A stretch of DNA of 64,000 bases from Rivularia sp. T60_A2020_040 (GCA_015272215.1 JACYMD010000095.1:26905-90904), one strand, 5' to 3'; positions 16,866-28,162 are shown, counted from the stretch's first letter. Translations and numbers: made by a program. Notes: generated by a model from the letters alone, not told the origin.

Positions 16866-18695
16866 TCAAATGGAACGATTCAAATTATACGCAGAGCTAA
16901 TTAATGATAAATGGGTAAAGGCTTGGGGAAAGTTCCCTAATGCTTCACCGCTTGCACCTGTTTCTTCCGCATACAATCCCAAATGATTAGCATAACTTAA
17001 CATTTCTTCAAATATTAACCTTGCTTTGTTTAATCGTTGGGAATCTCTTTCTTTCCCAGCACGGGTTAAAGCTTCTACTAACCAAAATGTACACAGATTA
17101 AAGCTTCCTTCTTCACCATCCAACCCGTCGCGATAATCTTCAGTGTTGTAACGATATACTAAACTATTGGATAACAGCCCTCCTTGTTGTGGCGATTGCA
17201 TTATTGCATCGAGTGTTTTCAACATTCTGGGGTCGGTTGGTGATATAAAAAGTACTAGGGGCATGATCAGATTGCTTGCATCTAAGGTATGGCTGCCGTA
17301 ATACTGAACAAAGGCTTGTTTTTCCTCACACCATCCTTTTTCCATGATACTCATGTATATTTCATCGCGAACTTTCAGCCATTTTTCGCGATTTGCGGGA
17401 AAAGAACGTTTTTGGGCTAAACGCAAACCTCGATCAAGTGCCACCCAACACATTAACTTAGAATAAACAAAGTCTTGTTTTTCGTCTCTGGTTTCCCAAA
17501 TACCCTGGTCTTTTGTGTGCCAGTTTTCGCAAACCCAATCGATATACTTAGATAAGTTAATCCATGTGTCGTAAGATATCGGGCTTCCATACTTATCATA
17601 AAGATAAACAGCATCCATTAATTCGCCGTAAATATCAAGTTGGGTTTGATCGTAAGCACCATTACCAATACGAACGGGAGATGAACCTTTATATCCTTCT
17701 AAATGCTCTAAAACTTCTTCTTTAAGGTCTGTTCTACCATCAATACCATATACTATCTGCAATTGCGAATCTGCTTCTGAATCTGACGGACAAAGGGATA
17801 TAATCCAATCGATAAATTTTCCTGCTTCTTCTGTAAATCCAATTCTGATTAATCCATAAAGGGTAAAAGCAGCATCGCGAATCCAACTGTAACGATAATC
17901 CCAATTCCGCTCACCACCTAATGTTTCGGGTAAACCACAAGTGGGTGCTGCGACAATTGCTCCAGTTGGTTCGTAGGTAAGTAATTTTAACATTAACGCC
18001 GAACGCTCTACAGTTTCGCGCCATCGACCTTTATAGGTACACTTAGAAATCCAACGGTGCCAGTAATCTACGGTATCTTCAAATATCTGTGTAGTTGCTT
18101 CTGGATTCAGTGGTAAACCACAACCTTGCTCACAATCAATTTCACGTAATATAAATACTGCTGATTCACCCGCAGCCAAAGTGAACTCTGCAAAAACACC
18201 TTTGTCATCCTGCTTGAGAGGGATATCACTAACTAATCCTAAATTTAAATCGGCTGATTTGAAAATTACACCACCTTCACTCATCTGGGTTTCGTGATGA
18301 TCGCGAGCATAATTAAAAGCAGGATAACACTCCATGCGAAACTTCATGCTGCTGCGGATGCCGCTTACCTGCCTCACCAACCAATGATAACCGTCTTCGC
18401 CCTCAGATAATCCTACAGGCATAAAATCGATCACTTGTCCGACACCACAATCAGCCAGAAAGCGAGTTACTAAAACGTTAGTTTCAGGCCAATAAAATTG
18501 TTTGTGATCGCGATCGCAAATTGTAGGTGAAATACTGAAATGTCCACCTTTATTTTCATCGAGTATAGCAGCGAAAACACTTGGGGAATCATGTCTGGGG
18601 TAGCAAAACCAATCGATAGAACCATTCATACCTACCAAAGCGGTAGTATGCATATTGCCGATGATGCCGTAATTTTCGATTGGTTGATAAGCCAT
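16866..18695 (-). CDS. Glycoside hydrolase family 15 protein (glucoamylase/trehalase-like)
   Basis: This 609-residue protein has the bacterial GH15 arrangement. The N-terminal beta-sandwich begins with [18 protein letters not shown] (residues 5-22) and contains [15 protein letters not shown] (25-39). An (alpha/alpha)6 barrel follows, with the conserved [14 protein letters not shown] (264-277), [14 protein letters not shown] about 60 residues before the end, and the C-terminal [18 protein letters not shown] block (about 574-596). The conserved Glu residues of these blocks would be the catalytic pair. Such enzymes release glucose from glucans or trehalose; there is no signal peptide, so it is probably cytoplasmic. 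It is a single minus-strand gene with repeats on both sides. Family is certain; substrate is not. Confidence 0.92.
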   Translation of the reverse strand: MAYQPIENYGIIGNMHTTALVGMNGSIDWFCYPRHDSPSVFAAILDENKGGHFSISPTICDRDHKQFYWPETNVLVTRFLADCGVGQVIDFMPVGLSEGEDGYHWLVRQVSGIRSSMKFRMECYPAFNYARDHHETQMSEGGVIFKSADLNLGLVSDIPLKQDDKGVFAEFTLAAGESAVFILREIDCEQGCGLPLNPEATTQIFEDTVDYWHRWISKCTYKGRWRETVERSALMLKLLTYEPTGAIVAAPTCGLPETLGGERNWDYRYSWIRDAAFTLYGLIRIGFTEEAGKFIDWIISLCPSDSEADSQLQIVYGIDGRTDLKEEVLEHLEGYKGSSPVRIGNGAYDQTQLDIYGELMDAVYLYDKYGSPISYDTWINLSKYIDWVCENWHTKDQGIWETRDEKQDFVYSKLMCWVALDRGLRLAQKRSFPANREKWLKVRDEIYMSIMEKGWCEEKQAFVQYYGSHTLDASNLIMPLVLFISPTDPRMLKTLDAIMQSPQQGGLLSNSLVYRYNTEDYRDGLDGEEGSFNLCTFWLVEALTRAGKERDSQRLNKARLIFEEMLSYANHLGLYAEETGASGEALGNFPQAFTHLSLISSAYNLNRSI

Positions 18696-18870
18696 GATAG
18701 TGATTTGTAATTCCTAATTTACACCCAGAAATCGCGTTGCTTTTAAAAACCCGATTTTTCTTTTATTATCAGAGTTTATTTTAATGAGTTAATGATCAAA
18801 AGACTACCTCCAATGGATTTTATTTTTTTATAACTTCAGATAGATGTGTACTGACATCTCGGCAAAAAAT

Positions 18871-18898
18871 GTAGAGACGCAAGGGTTCGCGTCTTTAC
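18871..18898. repeat. AGACG-family palindrome
   Basis: The arms GTAGAGACGC and GCGTCTTTAC pair with one mismatch around an 8-base loop. It lies between two minus-strand genes in a 227-bp gap. Related palindromes are at 7453, 14067, 28163, 46310 and 55321. Confidence 0.65.
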
Positions 18899-18922
18899 AA
18901 AGGATTCTGGGTGATCAAAAAA

Positions 18923-20275
18923 TTAAAAAGTTTTTAGCTGACTTTGCATTTGAGGAACCTGTACCCCAAGGGACACCATTAATGTTGCCATATATAATGT
19001 CAGTGATAACCACAGTAAATGATTATTTTGCAAGTACCAAGCCATACCGGCTATTGGCATAAATCCTAATCCCAAGGCAATTAAGGCAGAATTACGCAGT
19101 CTTGCTCCTTGTTTTAATCCAACAGTATACCCTTCAAGCATGAAGGCAATAGCACCAAAGGTTAACAGCGGCAACAACCAATCCCGATAATTCGTAACAG
19201 ATTGGCTAATATCGGTGTGACTGGTTAACAAGCCAAAAATCGTTTGGGGAAATAAAATAGTTATCGAGGAAAATATAGACGCAATTAATACACTACTAAA
19301 AATAGAAACTTGCAATACCGGCATCATTTGCGCGGTTTCCCCTTTACCTTTAAAATTACCGATCAAAGATTGAGTAGTTAAACCGATGCCGTTAACTGCG
19401 AACTGACTTAAGAGTACAATTTGTAGCAGCAATCCGTTTTCTGCGATTACCTCATTTCCCATCGCCGCACTGAGGTTAGTGAAGATAGAATAGGCAGTAA
19501 TCAGAGCCAAATAGCGGACGAGAATATTAGTTTTGAGTACTATACTCGCTTTCAGAGCTTGCCAATTAAACACATCTTTAATAATTGTGGGTAATATTTT
19601 CCAAGGAATATTCAAACCGACGACTACCAACCCTACCAGCAGCGCTAAATATTGACTTAAAGCGGTAGCTAACCCGGCTCCCATGCTTTCCCAGCCCCAT
19701 CGATTAATCATTACATAGTCCAGTATCACATTCGAGCAATTACCGACAACAGAAATCAGCAACACGAGAAAATTCATTTCCCGCCCCAGAAACCAACCAA
19801 TCAGTACAAAATTGAGTAGAACCGCAGGAGCCCCCCAAATTCGAGCATTGAAATAGTCAATCCCAAAAACTTTCACATCCGGAGAACCAGCTAGAATCGC
19901 AAAACCAAGCTTTTGGATGGGGTATTGTAAAATCAGAATGACAATCGCGATCGCAAATGCAACTAAACTACTCCGCAATAAAGCAAGTAGAATTCCTTTT
20001 TCATCATTTTCTCCCACAGCTTGAGCGGTAATAGCGTTGGTACCGTTGCGAAAAAACTTCAAAACTCGATAGAGGTAATCGAATAAAATGCTGGCTAAAA
20101 TTACCCCTGCTAAATGACGAATATCTGCCAAATGTCCGAGGAATGCAGTATCAACTATTCCAGATAACGGTACCATCATATTCGAGAGAATACTCACAGA
20201 TGCCAGTCGCAAGAACCGAGGTAAAAAACTACTATAGCGAGATGGAAGCGTAAAGGATAAATTCAATGAACTCAT
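18923..20275 (-). CDS. MATE family efflux transporter (DinF-like)
   Basis: This 450-residue integral membrane protein has about 12 predicted helices in two halves. It starts FLRLASVSILSNMMVPLSGIVDTAFLGHL, the typical first-helix region of MATE transporters (P...DTAFLG), and the second half begins with a matching segment (NGLLLQIVLLSQFAVNGIG). MATE proteins export organic cations or drugs using a sodium or proton gradient; the DinF branch is common in cyanobacteria. It is transcribed alone towards the GH15 gene, and the last residues are close to a repeat. Substrate cannot be read from sequence. Confidence 0.9.
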   Translation of the reverse strand: MSSLNLSFTLPSRYSSFLPRFLRLASVSILSNMMVPLSGIVDTAFLGHLADIRHLAGVILASILFDYLYRVLKFFRNGTNAITAQAVGENDEKGILLALLRSSLVAFAIAIVILILQYPIQKLGFAILAGSPDVKVFGIDYFNARIWGAPAVLLNFVLIGWFLGREMNFLVLLISVVGNCSNVILDYVMINRWGWESMGAGLATALSQYLALLVGLVVVGLNIPWKILPTIIKDVFNWQALKASIVLKTNILVRYLALITAYSIFTNLSAAMGNEVIAENGLLLQIVLLSQFAVNGIGLTTQSLIGNFKGKGETAQMMPVLQVSIFSSVLIASIFSSITILFPQTIFGLLTSHTDISQSVTNYRDWLLPLLTFGAIAFMLEGYTVGLKQGARLRNSALIALGLGFMPIAGMAWYLQNNHLLWLSLTLYMATLMVSLGVQVPQMQSQLKTF

Positions 20276-20433
20276 AGAAGAGGTATTCCCAGTTGATTCC
20301 TTTTAATGATTATTTCAGATGTTAACGGAATGCAGTCTATATTACTAAATAGTTATTTTTGATTTTTAAATGACTATACTAACTTTTTAAGTCGGTTAAA
20401 AGTAAAAACAACACCTTTTCTATAAATTGGGAA

Positions 20434-20470
20434 GAGGGAAGAGGGAATTGGGAATTGGGAATTGGGAATT
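20434..20470. repeat. GGGAAGA/GGGAATT short tandem repeat
   Basis: Units of GGGAAGA change into GGGAATT just downstream of the histidine kinase stop. The same units appear at 34024-34074 and 39893-39913. Confidence 0.75.
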
Positions 20471-20477
20471 ATCACCT

Positions 20478-23400
20478 TTAAGCTTTAACCTCTAACCTTT
20501 GACCTTTCAGTGGTAATTCAATCACAAATTCCGTACCTTGTCCTAACTGAGAAAAACATTTAATTTGACCTTGATGTTTTTCAACTACAATTTGATAGCA
20601 AATAAGTAACCCCAATCCTGTACCTTTACCGACTTCTTTTGTGGTAAAAAATGGGTCGAAAATTTTATTTTGTATTTCTTCTGGTATTCCACAACCGTTG
20701 TCGGCAATTTTAATGATGATTTTATCATTAATTGCTGCGGTGGTAATTTCAATATTTAAAGTAACTTGAGCAGAGGTGGAGGATGATGTAGAAAATTTTT
20801 CTTCTAATGCATCAATACTATTGCTCAAAATATTCATAAATACTTGATTTAATTGAGCCGGAAAACATTCTACTAATGGCAATTTATCATATTTTTTGAT
20901 AATTTCAATTCCGGGAAATTCGCCATTTGATTTTAATCGGTGCTTTAAAATAAGTAAAGTGCTGTCCAATCCTTCGTGAATGTTTACTGTTTTTAAATCA
21001 GCTTCATCTTTACGAGAAAAATTTCGTAAAGAAAGCACAATTTGACTAATCCGCTCAGAACCTATTTGCATGGAATTGAGGGTTTTTGGTAAATCTTCGA
21101 GAATAAAATCTAAATCAATTTGTTTAATTTGTTCTTGAATTTCTGGTAATAACGTTGAAGAATTTTGGCGATAAAGATTGATCAGTTTGACTAAAGCTTC
21201 AGTATATTCAGTTACATAAGTTAGATTACCAGAAATAAAATTGACAGGATTATTTATTTCATGAGCAACTCCAGCGATTAGCTGTCCCAAACCTGCCATT
21301 TTTTCACCTTGAATCAATTGAGCTTGAGTTTGTTTTAATTCTTGTAAAGCTTGAGCAAGTTTTATCGCTTGAATTGTAGTTTTTTCCAGTAATTCTGCTT
21401 GCTGAATCGCGATTCCTAATTGCGTTCCAACTTGTGCAAGTAAGTTGACTTCTTCATCTTTCCAGTAGCGCGGTTGCGAGTGTTGATAAGCAACCAATAG
21501 TCCCCACAATTTATCACCTTGAGAAATGGGAACAAAAGTTTCATTGCGGGGTAAATTATCGTCATCATCATCATCAGAAAATGCTGGTTGAACAATTGGT
21601 TGGATATTGATAACAGGTTTTTCATCGTATTTAAACGAATCTGCCACAAATTTACCTCTCCAATCGGAATTAAAACGATAAATTGCAACTCGTTCAACTT
21701 CTAATAATTCTCTTACCGCTTGAGTAGTAGTTTTAAAAATAACTTTAATATCGAGTGATTGACGAATTTTATCAACAGTTTCAGCCAGAAGTTTTTGCCG
21801 TTCCATGGCTTTTTCTCTTTCTGTCGCTTCTGCTAATTGTACTGCTTGTATCCGGACTTGTTTTAAATAGGAATCTTGTTTTAAAGCAATACTAAGTTGT
21901 TCGGCAATTTGGCTGATAAATTCAATTTCTGAAGATTGCCAATTACGAGGATTACTACATTGATGAATACATAATAAACCCCATAATTCACCTTCTCTTA
22001 ACAAGGGTGCCACAACATTAGCACGAACCTGAAACTTTTCTAAAATTTCTAAGTAACAATGTTTAAATTCTTCTTGATGAATATCGGCGATCGCATTCAC
22101 TCTACCTTGTTGATAAAGTGGTGCAAATCGTTGGCTAAAGCAATGATCATAAATTTTTGTAGCTATAGCCGAAGTCCAACCAAAAGCGACATCTTCGTAA
22201 ATAAATTCTCCTTCCCAATCAGCTGCTTTGTCAAAACGAAAAACTCCGACTCGATCAACTTTGAGAAGTTGACGTACTTCGGTGACAGTAGTTTTAAAGA
22301 TGGTTTCTAAATCTAATGATTCACGAATTCGAGTAATAATACCAGTTAATGCTTTTTGCTGTTCTGTTTGATATTGAGCTTCTAATAAAGTTTGATTATG
22401 CTGTAAAGCAACTCCTAAATTATCAGCAATTTGACGGGTAAATTCAATTTCTTCCGATTCCCAATTACGAGAATTACCACATTGATGAACGCATAATAAA
22501 CCCCATAAATCTTCTCCTTTAAGTAAAGGCACAACCAAATTAGCACGCACTTGGAATTGAGCTAAAATTTTCTCGTGACAATCACTCAATCCTGCTGCAT
22601 AAATATCAGCAACTGCTTGCACTCTACCTTGTTGATATTCAGCCGCAAACTGCTCTCCAAAACAATGGTCGTAAACTTTCGCTGCAACAACAGAATCCCA
22701 ATCAGGAGCGACACTTTCCCAAATAAATTCTCCTTCCCAATTTTGTTGAACATCGAATTTAAAAACTGCTACTCTGTCCGCTTTTAACATTTGTTGAACT
22801 TCAGTAACAGTTGTTTGAAAAATAGTATCTAAATCCAAAGATTCCCGAATCCGAGTAATTACTTTGGTTAATGTTTTTTGTTGTTGCGCTTGATTTTTAG
22901 CTTTAGATAATAATTCGTGCTGTCTTAATGCTATACCAATTTGCGCTCCAGTCTGGGTAATTATTTCCACTTCATCTTGAAGCCAGATTCTCGGTGCGGA
23001 GTTTTGATAAGCAGCAATGATTCCCCACAGTTTTTCTCCTTGAAGAATCGGAGCAGTTGCAAAAGCTTTTATTTGAAATTTTTCTAATAAATTTACATGA
23101 GATTGAGTTAACCCAGCTTGGTAAATATTATTAACAGTAAATGTTTCATTACGAATGTATTTCCCTCCTGGAGTTTCCTGTAAATAAGTATCATTAATTA
23201 TTGCTTGATCATCAATTAAAGGAGTTAATTCTTCTGCAAAAGATTCCGCGACAAAATGACCACTCCAATCGGAATTAAAACGAAAAATAGCAATGCGATC
23301 AGCTTGGATTAATTCCCGTAATTCTTGAGTTGTTGTTTGAAAGATAGTCTCAATATCAAATGTTCTACGAATTTTATTAACAATCTGACTAATTACCTTG

Positions 23401-24011
23401 TCACGTTGAGCCGATTGACCTAATCTTAAAGCCTGTAATTCTAACTTTCGGAAATATTCGGCTTGTTGAATAGCAACAGTAAAGTGTTCGGCAATTAATC
23501 GGATAAATTCAATTTCCGATTCTTGCCAATTACGAGTATTACCGCATTGATGCACACAAAGCAAACCCCATAAAGTATTTTTTTGCAGTAATGGGACAAT
23601 CAGATTGGCACGTACTTGAAATTGGCTTAAAATGTCAATATGACAATCACTTAATCCGGCTTGATATATATCACCAACTGCTTGCACTCTCCCTTGTTGA
23701 TAATGAGCCGCAAACTGCTCTCCAAAGCAATAATCGTGGACTTTCTTGGCAATTACTGAATCCCAACCAGATGCAACATCCTCTGAAACAAATTCTCCTT
23801 CCCAATCATTTTCAATATCAAATTTAAATACAGCTACTCTATCAGCTTTAAGTAACGTTCGCACCTCGGTTGCAGTATTTTGAAAAATAGTTTGTAAATC
23901 TAATGATTGTCGAATTCTCGTAATTACACCTGCAAGAGTTTTTTGCTGTTCTAGCTGCTTTTCAATTTGAGCATTTGACTGTTTTTCTGATTTGGTTGAG
24001 CGATATGTCAT
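20478..24011 (-). CDS. Hybrid-free sensor histidine kinase with five GAF domains (some cyanobacteriochrome-like)
   Basis: This 1177-residue protein has five GAF domains (about 25-185, 205-365, 378-540, 553-712, 740-872), then a short coiled coil and a kinase core with phosphoacceptor His917 in [10 protein letters not shown] and ATP-binding boxes [15 protein letters not shown] and GTGLGL. GAF1 (Cys123-His124) and GAF3 (Cys478-His479) carry the SDCH motif that in cyanobacteriochromes attaches a bilin. GAF4 has Cys652-Tyr653, GAF2 has QSHV without Cys, and GAF5 is shortened with an Asp run. The domains alternate between two types, suggesting duplication. There is no receiver domain and no transmembrane helix. 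It probably phosphorylates an unlinked regulator in response to light or a small ligand. Bilin binding is inferred. Confidence 0.9.
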   Translation of the reverse strand: MTYRSTKSEKQSNAQIEKQLEQQKTLAGVITRIRQSLDLQTIFQNTATEVRTLLKADRVAVFKFDIENDWEGEFVSEDVASGWDSVIAKKVHDYCFGEQFAAHYQQGRVQAVGDIYQAGLSDCHIDILSQFQVRANLIVPLLQKNTLWGLLCVHQCGNTRNWQESEIEFIRLIAEHFTVAIQQAEYFRKLELQALRLGQSAQRDKVISQIVNKIRRTFDIETIFQTTTQELRELIQADRIAIFRFNSDWSGHFVAESFAEELTPLIDDQAIINDTYLQETPGGKYIRNETFTVNNIYQAGLTQSHVNLLEKFQIKAFATAPILQGEKLWGIIAAYQNSAPRIWLQDEVEIITQTGAQIGIALRQHELLSKAKNQAQQQKTLTKVITRIRESLDLDTIFQTTVTEVQQMLKADRVAVFKFDVQQNWEGEFIWESVAPDWDSVVAAKVYDHCFGEQFAAEYQQGRVQAVADIYAAGLSDCHEKILAQFQVRANLVVPLLKGEDLWGLLCVHQCGNSRNWESEEIEFTRQIADNLGVALQHNQTLLEAQYQTEQQKALTGIITRIRESLDLETIFKTTVTEVRQLLKVDRVGVFRFDKAADWEGEFIYEDVAFGWTSAIATKIYDHCFSQRFAPLYQQGRVNAIADIHQEEFKHCYLEILEKFQVRANVVAPLLREGELWGLLCIHQCSNPRNWQSSEIEFISQIAEQLSIALKQDSYLKQVRIQAVQLAEATEREKAMERQKLLAETVDKIRQSLDIKVIFKTTTQAVRELLEVERVAIYRFNSDWRGKFVADSFKYDEKPVINIQPIVQPAFSDDDDDDNLPRNETFVPISQGDKLWGLLVAYQHSQPRYWKDEEVNLLAQVGTQLGIAIQQAELLEKTTIQAIKLAQALQELKQTQAQLIQGEKMAGLGQLIAGVAHEINNPVNFISGNLTYVTEYTEALVKLINLYRQNSSTLLPEIQEQIKQIDLDFILEDLPKTLNSMQIGSERISQIVLSLRNFSRKDEADLKTVNIHEGLDSTLLILKHRLKSNGEFPGIEIIKKYDKLPLVECFPAQLNQVFMNILSNSIDALEEKFSTSSSTSAQVTLNIEITTAAINDKIIIKIADNGCGIPEEIQNKIFDPFFTTKEVGKGTGLGLLICYQIVVEKHQGQIKCFSQLGQGTEFVIELPLKGQRLEVKA

Positions 24012-24225
24012 ATTTTTTTGATATTAATCAATATAGATTTATGAGTAATTAAATTTCGTACAATATAATTAAATTAATTATGTACTATATATAACATATA
24101 ATTAAATATAGTCTAGAGTTATTACTAGTATTACCTAATTCTTTGAATCTAAGTGTTTTAAGGAAGTTAAATGATGCAAGATGAATTGATGTTCTAGGAT
24201 TACAAAAGTACTTACATACAACAAA

Positions 24226-26610
24226 ATGGACAATTCCACCCCACAAATTTGGCAACAACCACCACAACCGATCAATCAAATCCTCGAAGCACCTCCTCCA
24301 CCGCAAATTCGTATTTCTCCTGACAGACGCTGGATGGTGGAGTTAGAACAATCACACTTAGTTCCTATGGCTTTACTTGCGGAACCGGAAGTTGCCATAG
24401 CAGGTTTTCGCGTGAATCCGCAAACTAATGGTCCGGCTCATCACAATACTTACTATAGTATGAAAATTAAATCGGTAGATTCTCCCAACAATGTGAGAAT
24501 CATCGAATTACCAGAAAATCCTCGCATCAGTTTTATCAAATGGTCTAGAGATAGTCAAAAATTAGCTTTTACCTTAACTCAAACAACAGGTTTAGAACTT
24601 TGGGTTTTGTACGTAGCAAATGGAACTACCAAACGTTTAACAGAACCCGTACTCAATGCTGCTTACGGAACACCGTACCGTTGGTTTGACGATCAAACAT
24701 TAATTTGTAAATTTGTTCCCCATAATCGCGGTGAATTACCAACCGAATCTAACATTCCTCCTGGTCCTTTAATTCAGGAAAACTTAGGTAGTAAAAAACC
24801 AACTCGTACCTATACAAATTTACTTAAAAATGCTCATGATGAAGCATTATTTGAATATTATTTAACTTCAACTTTAGAAAAAATTACCCTTGAAGGAAAC
24901 CGCAATCAATTAATTTCACCTTGTCTAATTCACGAAATTGTTCCTTCCCCCGACAGTAATTTTATTTTAATTTCTACTATACACAAACCGTTTTCTTATC
25001 AAGTCCCCGCAGCACGTTTTCCTAAAAATATATATGTAATTGATTGTAACGGAAACCAGATTTATCAAGTAGCAGATTTACCTCTTGATGAAGAACGTTC
25101 CATCAAATTTGATGCTGTACGTAAAGGTCGAAGACGAATATCCTGGCGCAGTGATGCAAAAGCTACATTAACTTGGGTGGAAGCACTAGATGATGGAGAC
25201 CCCAATCTAGAAGTTGGCGATCGCGATGCTTTATTCATCTTAGAAGCACCATTTACGGCAACACCAACCCAATTATGGAAGTCAGAATATCGGTTTAATT
25301 CAGTAGTTTGGGGGTCTTCAGATGCAGCGCTGGTCTATGAAAAATGGTATGATACACGTCGTTATAGAACTTGGCGAATTTACCCAAATCATCCCCAAAC
25401 ACCACCACAATTACTCTTCGACCGCAGCTTTGAAGATAAATATAACGCTCCCGGAACACCGATAGTCAAGTTAGGAGACTATGATTACCAAGTTCTCCGT
25501 TTTGCACCCGATAATCAAACTATATACCTCAGCGGACGCGGTGCATCACCCGATGGAGTATATCCCTTTTTAGATAGTTTCAATTTAGAAACCCAAGAAA
25601 CCCAACGGTTGTGGCAATGTCAAGACCCTTATTATGAAGAAATATTTGCTGTACTTGACGACGAAGCCCAAAACCTAATTACCATACGTCAGTCCCAAAC
25701 CGAACCACCAAATTTGATGCGGTTTTCTCGGAACAATAAGGATAAAAAGATACTCACTAATTACCAAGACCCCGCACCGCAATTAGCCGGAGCTCATAAA
25801 GAATTAGTCCAATATCAACGAGCCGATGGAGTGCAGCTATCAGCCAAATTATACTTACCTCCCGGTTATGATTCCGAACGAGACGGTTCCTTACCGACAA
25901 TATTCTGGGTGTATCCCGAAGAATTCAAAGACAAAGAATTTGCTGGACAAATCACCACAGCCGAGAATACCTTCAGTCGTCCCGGTATGACTTCTGTATT
26001 ATTTCTATTAACTCAAGGATATGCAGTACTTTCCGGTGCAACCTTACCCATCATCGGTGAAGCAGACAACGAACCCAACGATACCTATGTAGAACAATTA
26101 ATTGCTGGAGCGCAAGCCGCAGTTGATTATGTAGTTAAACGTGGAGTCGCAGACCGGAAACATATAGGTATCGGCGGACACTCTTACGGTGCATTTACCA
26201 CCGCAAATTTACTAGCCCACACAGAATTATTTTGTATGGGAATTGCTAGAAGTGGAGCTTACAACCGTACTTTAACACCATTTGGTTTTCAAGGAGAACA
26301 GCGTAACTTTTGGGAAGCACAACAAACTTACATTCATATGTCACCCTTCACTCATGCATCGCAAATTAAAGCACCATTATTATTAATTCATGGTGCAAAC
26401 GATAGCAATCCAGGGACATATCCTTTACAAAGCAAACGTTTATATGAAGCACTCAAAGGTAATGGTGCAACTGTGCGATGGGTAGAATTACCTTGCGAAA
26501 CCCACAGTTATCGTTCTCGTGAAGCAGTCGCTCATGTACTTTGGGAAATGGTTAACTGGTGCGATAAATATTTAAGAGTTAGGAGTGAGGAGTTAGGAGT
26601 GAGGAGTTAA
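24226..26610 (+). CDS. S9 family serine peptidase (prolyl oligopeptidase-type)
   Basis: This 794-residue protein has an N-terminal beta-propeller-like region (about 30-520; repeated SPDRRW, WSRDSQKLAF and FAPDNQTIYL blades) and a C-terminal alpha/beta hydrolase domain. The catalytic triad is visible: Ser653 in GGHSYG, Asp726 in HGANDS, His760 in CETHSY. There is no signal peptide, so it is likely cytoplasmic; such enzymes cleave short peptides, and the closest types are acylaminoacyl- or glutamyl-peptidases. The last dozen residues (RVRSEELGVRS) come from GAGTTAGGAGTGAG repeats that run into the gene and are unlikely to be part of the conserved fold. It is a single gene, divergent from the kinase. 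Confidence 0.92.
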   Translation: MDNSTPQIWQQPPQPINQILEAPPPPQIRISPDRRWMVELEQSHLVPMALLAEPEVAIAGFRVNPQTNGPAHHNTYYSMKIKSVDSPNNVRIIELPENPRISFIKWSRDSQKLAFTLTQTTGLELWVLYVANGTTKRLTEPVLNAAYGTPYRWFDDQTLICKFVPHNRGELPTESNIPPGPLIQENLGSKKPTRTYTNLLKNAHDEALFEYYLTSTLEKITLEGNRNQLISPCLIHEIVPSPDSNFILISTIHKPFSYQVPAARFPKNIYVIDCNGNQIYQVADLPLDEERSIKFDAVRKGRRRISWRSDAKATLTWVEALDDGDPNLEVGDRDALFILEAPFTATPTQLWKSEYRFNSVVWGSSDAALVYEKWYDTRRYRTWRIYPNHPQTPPQLLFDRSFEDKYNAPGTPIVKLGDYDYQVLRFAPDNQTIYLSGRGASPDGVYPFLDSFNLETQETQRLWQCQDPYYEEIFAVLDDEAQNLITIRQSQTEPPNLMRFSRNNKDKKILTNYQDPAPQLAGAHKELVQYQRADGVQLSAKLYLPPGYDSERDGSLPTIFWVYPEEFKDKEFAGQITTAENTFSRPGMTSVLFLLTQGYAVLSGATLPIIGEADNEPNDTYVEQLIAGAQAAVDYVVKRGVADRKHIGIGGHSYGAFTTANLLAHTELFCMGIARSGAYNRTLTPFGFQGEQRNFWEAQQTYIHMSPFTHASQIKAPLLLIHGANDSNPGTYPLQSKRLYEALKGNGATVRWVELPCETHSYRSREAVAHVLWEMVNWCDKYLRVRSEELGVRS

Positions 26611-26664
26611 GCTAAAAAGCCTTTAATTTGTTTGTATATTTAAATTTTATTAAAGTCTTGTAGT

Positions 26665-26681
26665 GCGGGCATGATGCCCGC
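26665..26681 (+). repeat. GCGGGCAT palindrome
   Basis: GCGGGCAT and ATGCCCGC form a perfect 8-bp stem around a single base, between convergent genes. A similar GGGCAT..GCCCG motif appears at 48578-48600. It may work as a terminator or be a dispersed element. Confidence 0.5.
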
Positions 26682-26735
26682 TAGAAAAATACAAATTAAA
26701 TGCGCGATAACTTAGGAATTGGAATTGTTAACTAT

Positions 26736-27182
26736 TTAAAACTTTTGCATATTATTACTAATAGGGTCAAAATTCGGAGTAAAATGAGTGCTGTCATCGT
26801 AGCAAGCTCTAGCGAGGTTAGCTCCATAAATCTTAATATACTTGAGCTTAGCTCCCCGGAGATTGGCATCTTTGAGATTTGCACCGCTCAAATTGGCTCG
26901 GGTTAAATTAGCATTCGCTAAATTCGCACCCCCTAAATTCGCTCCCCACAATTTGGCTTTTGCTAAATTAGCATTTGTTAAATCCGCTGCAAATAAATTG
27001 ATTCCCACTAAATTAGCTCCAATTAACTTAGCCGAGCGTAAATTAACTGTCGTAAAATCTCTTTCTCCTGCGTCATAACGTCGCTGTAATTCTTCAGCAT
27101 CCATATTATTGATGTAATCTCCGCTTGTAATTGTGAAGCTATTTCCATTCTCACTTACGACTGGGGTTATAGCAGTAACCAT
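26736..27182 (-). CDS. Pentapeptide-repeat protein
   Basis: This 148-residue protein carries about 15 consecutive A(N/D)LxX pentapeptides (NLRSAKLIGANLVGINLFAA and onward), which fold into a right-handed square beta-helix. The repeats follow a short leader with MDAEELQRRYDAGERDF, a common entry to such proteins in cyanobacteria. The ATG at 27182 is chosen because a GAAGGGAG ribosome binding site lies about 9 bases upstream; a GTG at 27224 or the ATG of MDAEEL at 27104 are alternatives. The C-terminus (CYDDSTHFTPNFDP) is a familiar cap. There is no signal peptide in the short form. Function of these proteins is generally unknown. Confidence 0.85.
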   Translation of the reverse strand: MVTAITPVVSENGNSFTITSGDYINNMDAEELQRRYDAGERDFTTVNLRSAKLIGANLVGINLFAADLTNANLAKAKLWGANLGGANLANANLTRANLSGANLKDANLRGAKLKYIKIYGANLARACYDDSTHFTPNFDPISNNMQKF

Positions 27183-27399
27183 AAGCTGCAAATACTCCCT
27201 TCTTGCCCTAAAATTAGCTTTCACCCTTGTTGGTGCAGTTCATCTCTATGAAATCTCTTTCCTCCGTGTTCTCTGCGTCTAGGACGGTTTTTTTTAGGTA
27301 ATCTTTCAGCGGAAAACGAGTATTAATAATGTATTTCATCCCAGATGTCTTTTTCTCATAGCATAGGTCTTGTATTAAAATTATAGTGGGGCTTATAAG

Positions 27400-27466
27400 T
27401 AAATAATATTTAAATAATAATATTTAAATAAATCATATTTAAATAAATCATATTTAAACAAATAAA
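27400..27466. repeat. AT-rich tandem repeat (AATCATATTTAAAT units)
   Basis: Three to four imperfect units of AATAATATTTAAAT and AATCATATTTAAAT lie immediately upstream of the next gene. They could bend DNA or form part of its promoter. Confidence 0.7.
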
Positions 27467-27481
27467 TCTGGAGTTACTTAC

Positions 27482-28126
27482 ATGAACTTAAAAAAAATTA
27501 AAGGTTTGTGGATGATTGTCAGTGCTTTGATGCCGATTTTTTGGATACTAATTTGTATTAGTATATTTCTTGATGTGAGTCACCTGATAAATGGTACTGT
27601 AAATCAAGTTAACAGCACCTTCGTTGGTATAGTCAGTACATTAGAACAAACCACAGATTCTCTAAATATTTCTGTAGAACCGATTGGCAATTTAGAAACT
27701 ACTTTATCTCAACTTTCTCAGAAAATTAACACTATTCCCGTAGAAATTAAAATTCCTGAACTTAAGATTCCCGATACAAAATTACCTGTTAAACTGCCTA
27801 GTATTCCCGGTTTTGATATTCCAGTACCGGGTTTAAAAGATACAAAAAATATATTGGCAGAAAACTTTGTTATTCTGAGTAAATTTAATGAGCTAATTGG
27901 TAGTATTCCGGATATCAAAGAAATCCAAGGATATTATCAAGAAATGCTTTTAGAAGTGCAAAATTTAGTAAAAGAACTACAAATTATTGCTCTCAAAATA
28001 TTAGCTTTAATTCTTTTTGGAGCAGCAATTATGATTCCCTTGTTAATTAGATTATTGATTACTCCTTATCTTAAATGGACTCACACTAGAGTTAGAAAAG
28101 GTTGGGAATTAATGTCTAATTCGTAA
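27482..28126 (+). CDS. Two-helix membrane protein of unknown function
   Basis: In this 214-residue protein, an N-terminal transmembrane helix (about 9-36) is followed by a soluble region with helices and a proline-rich stretch of KIPELKIPDTKLPVKLPSIP type (about 88-118). A second transmembrane helix (about 172-198) precedes a short basic tail. The central part has coiled-coil character (LETTLSQLSQKI). No domain family was recognised. The two helices put the centre on one side of the membrane, probably the periplasm. It starts at ATG just after an AT-rich tandem repeat, has no operon partner, and is followed by a palindromic element. Confidence 0.75.
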   Translation: MNLKKIKGLWMIVSALMPIFWILICISIFLDVSHLINGTVNQVNSTFVGIVSTLEQTTDSLNISVEPIGNLETTLSQLSQKINTIPVEIKIPELKIPDTKLPVKLPSIPGFDIPVPGLKDTKNILAENFVILSKFNELIGSIPDIKEIQGYYQEMLLEVQNLVKELQIIALKILALILFGAAIMIPLLIRLLITPYLKWTHTRVRKGWELMSNS

Positions 28127-28162
28127 TTTCTAATTTGTAATTATTAACCTTAACCTGGAAAA

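Noticed and set aside
18844..19062. 72-codon plus-strand frame before the MATE gene
   Set aside because: It overlaps the MATE C-terminus on the other strand and its first part is the AGACG palindrome; no family pattern.
21416..21697. 93-codon minus frame inside the histidine kinase
   Set aside because: It is a frame-shifted reading of GAF5, which is intact in the main frame.
26842..27078. 78-codon plus-strand frame with regular KLA/FAP repeats
   Set aside because: It is the antisense of the pentapeptide repeats; periodicity comes from the real gene.
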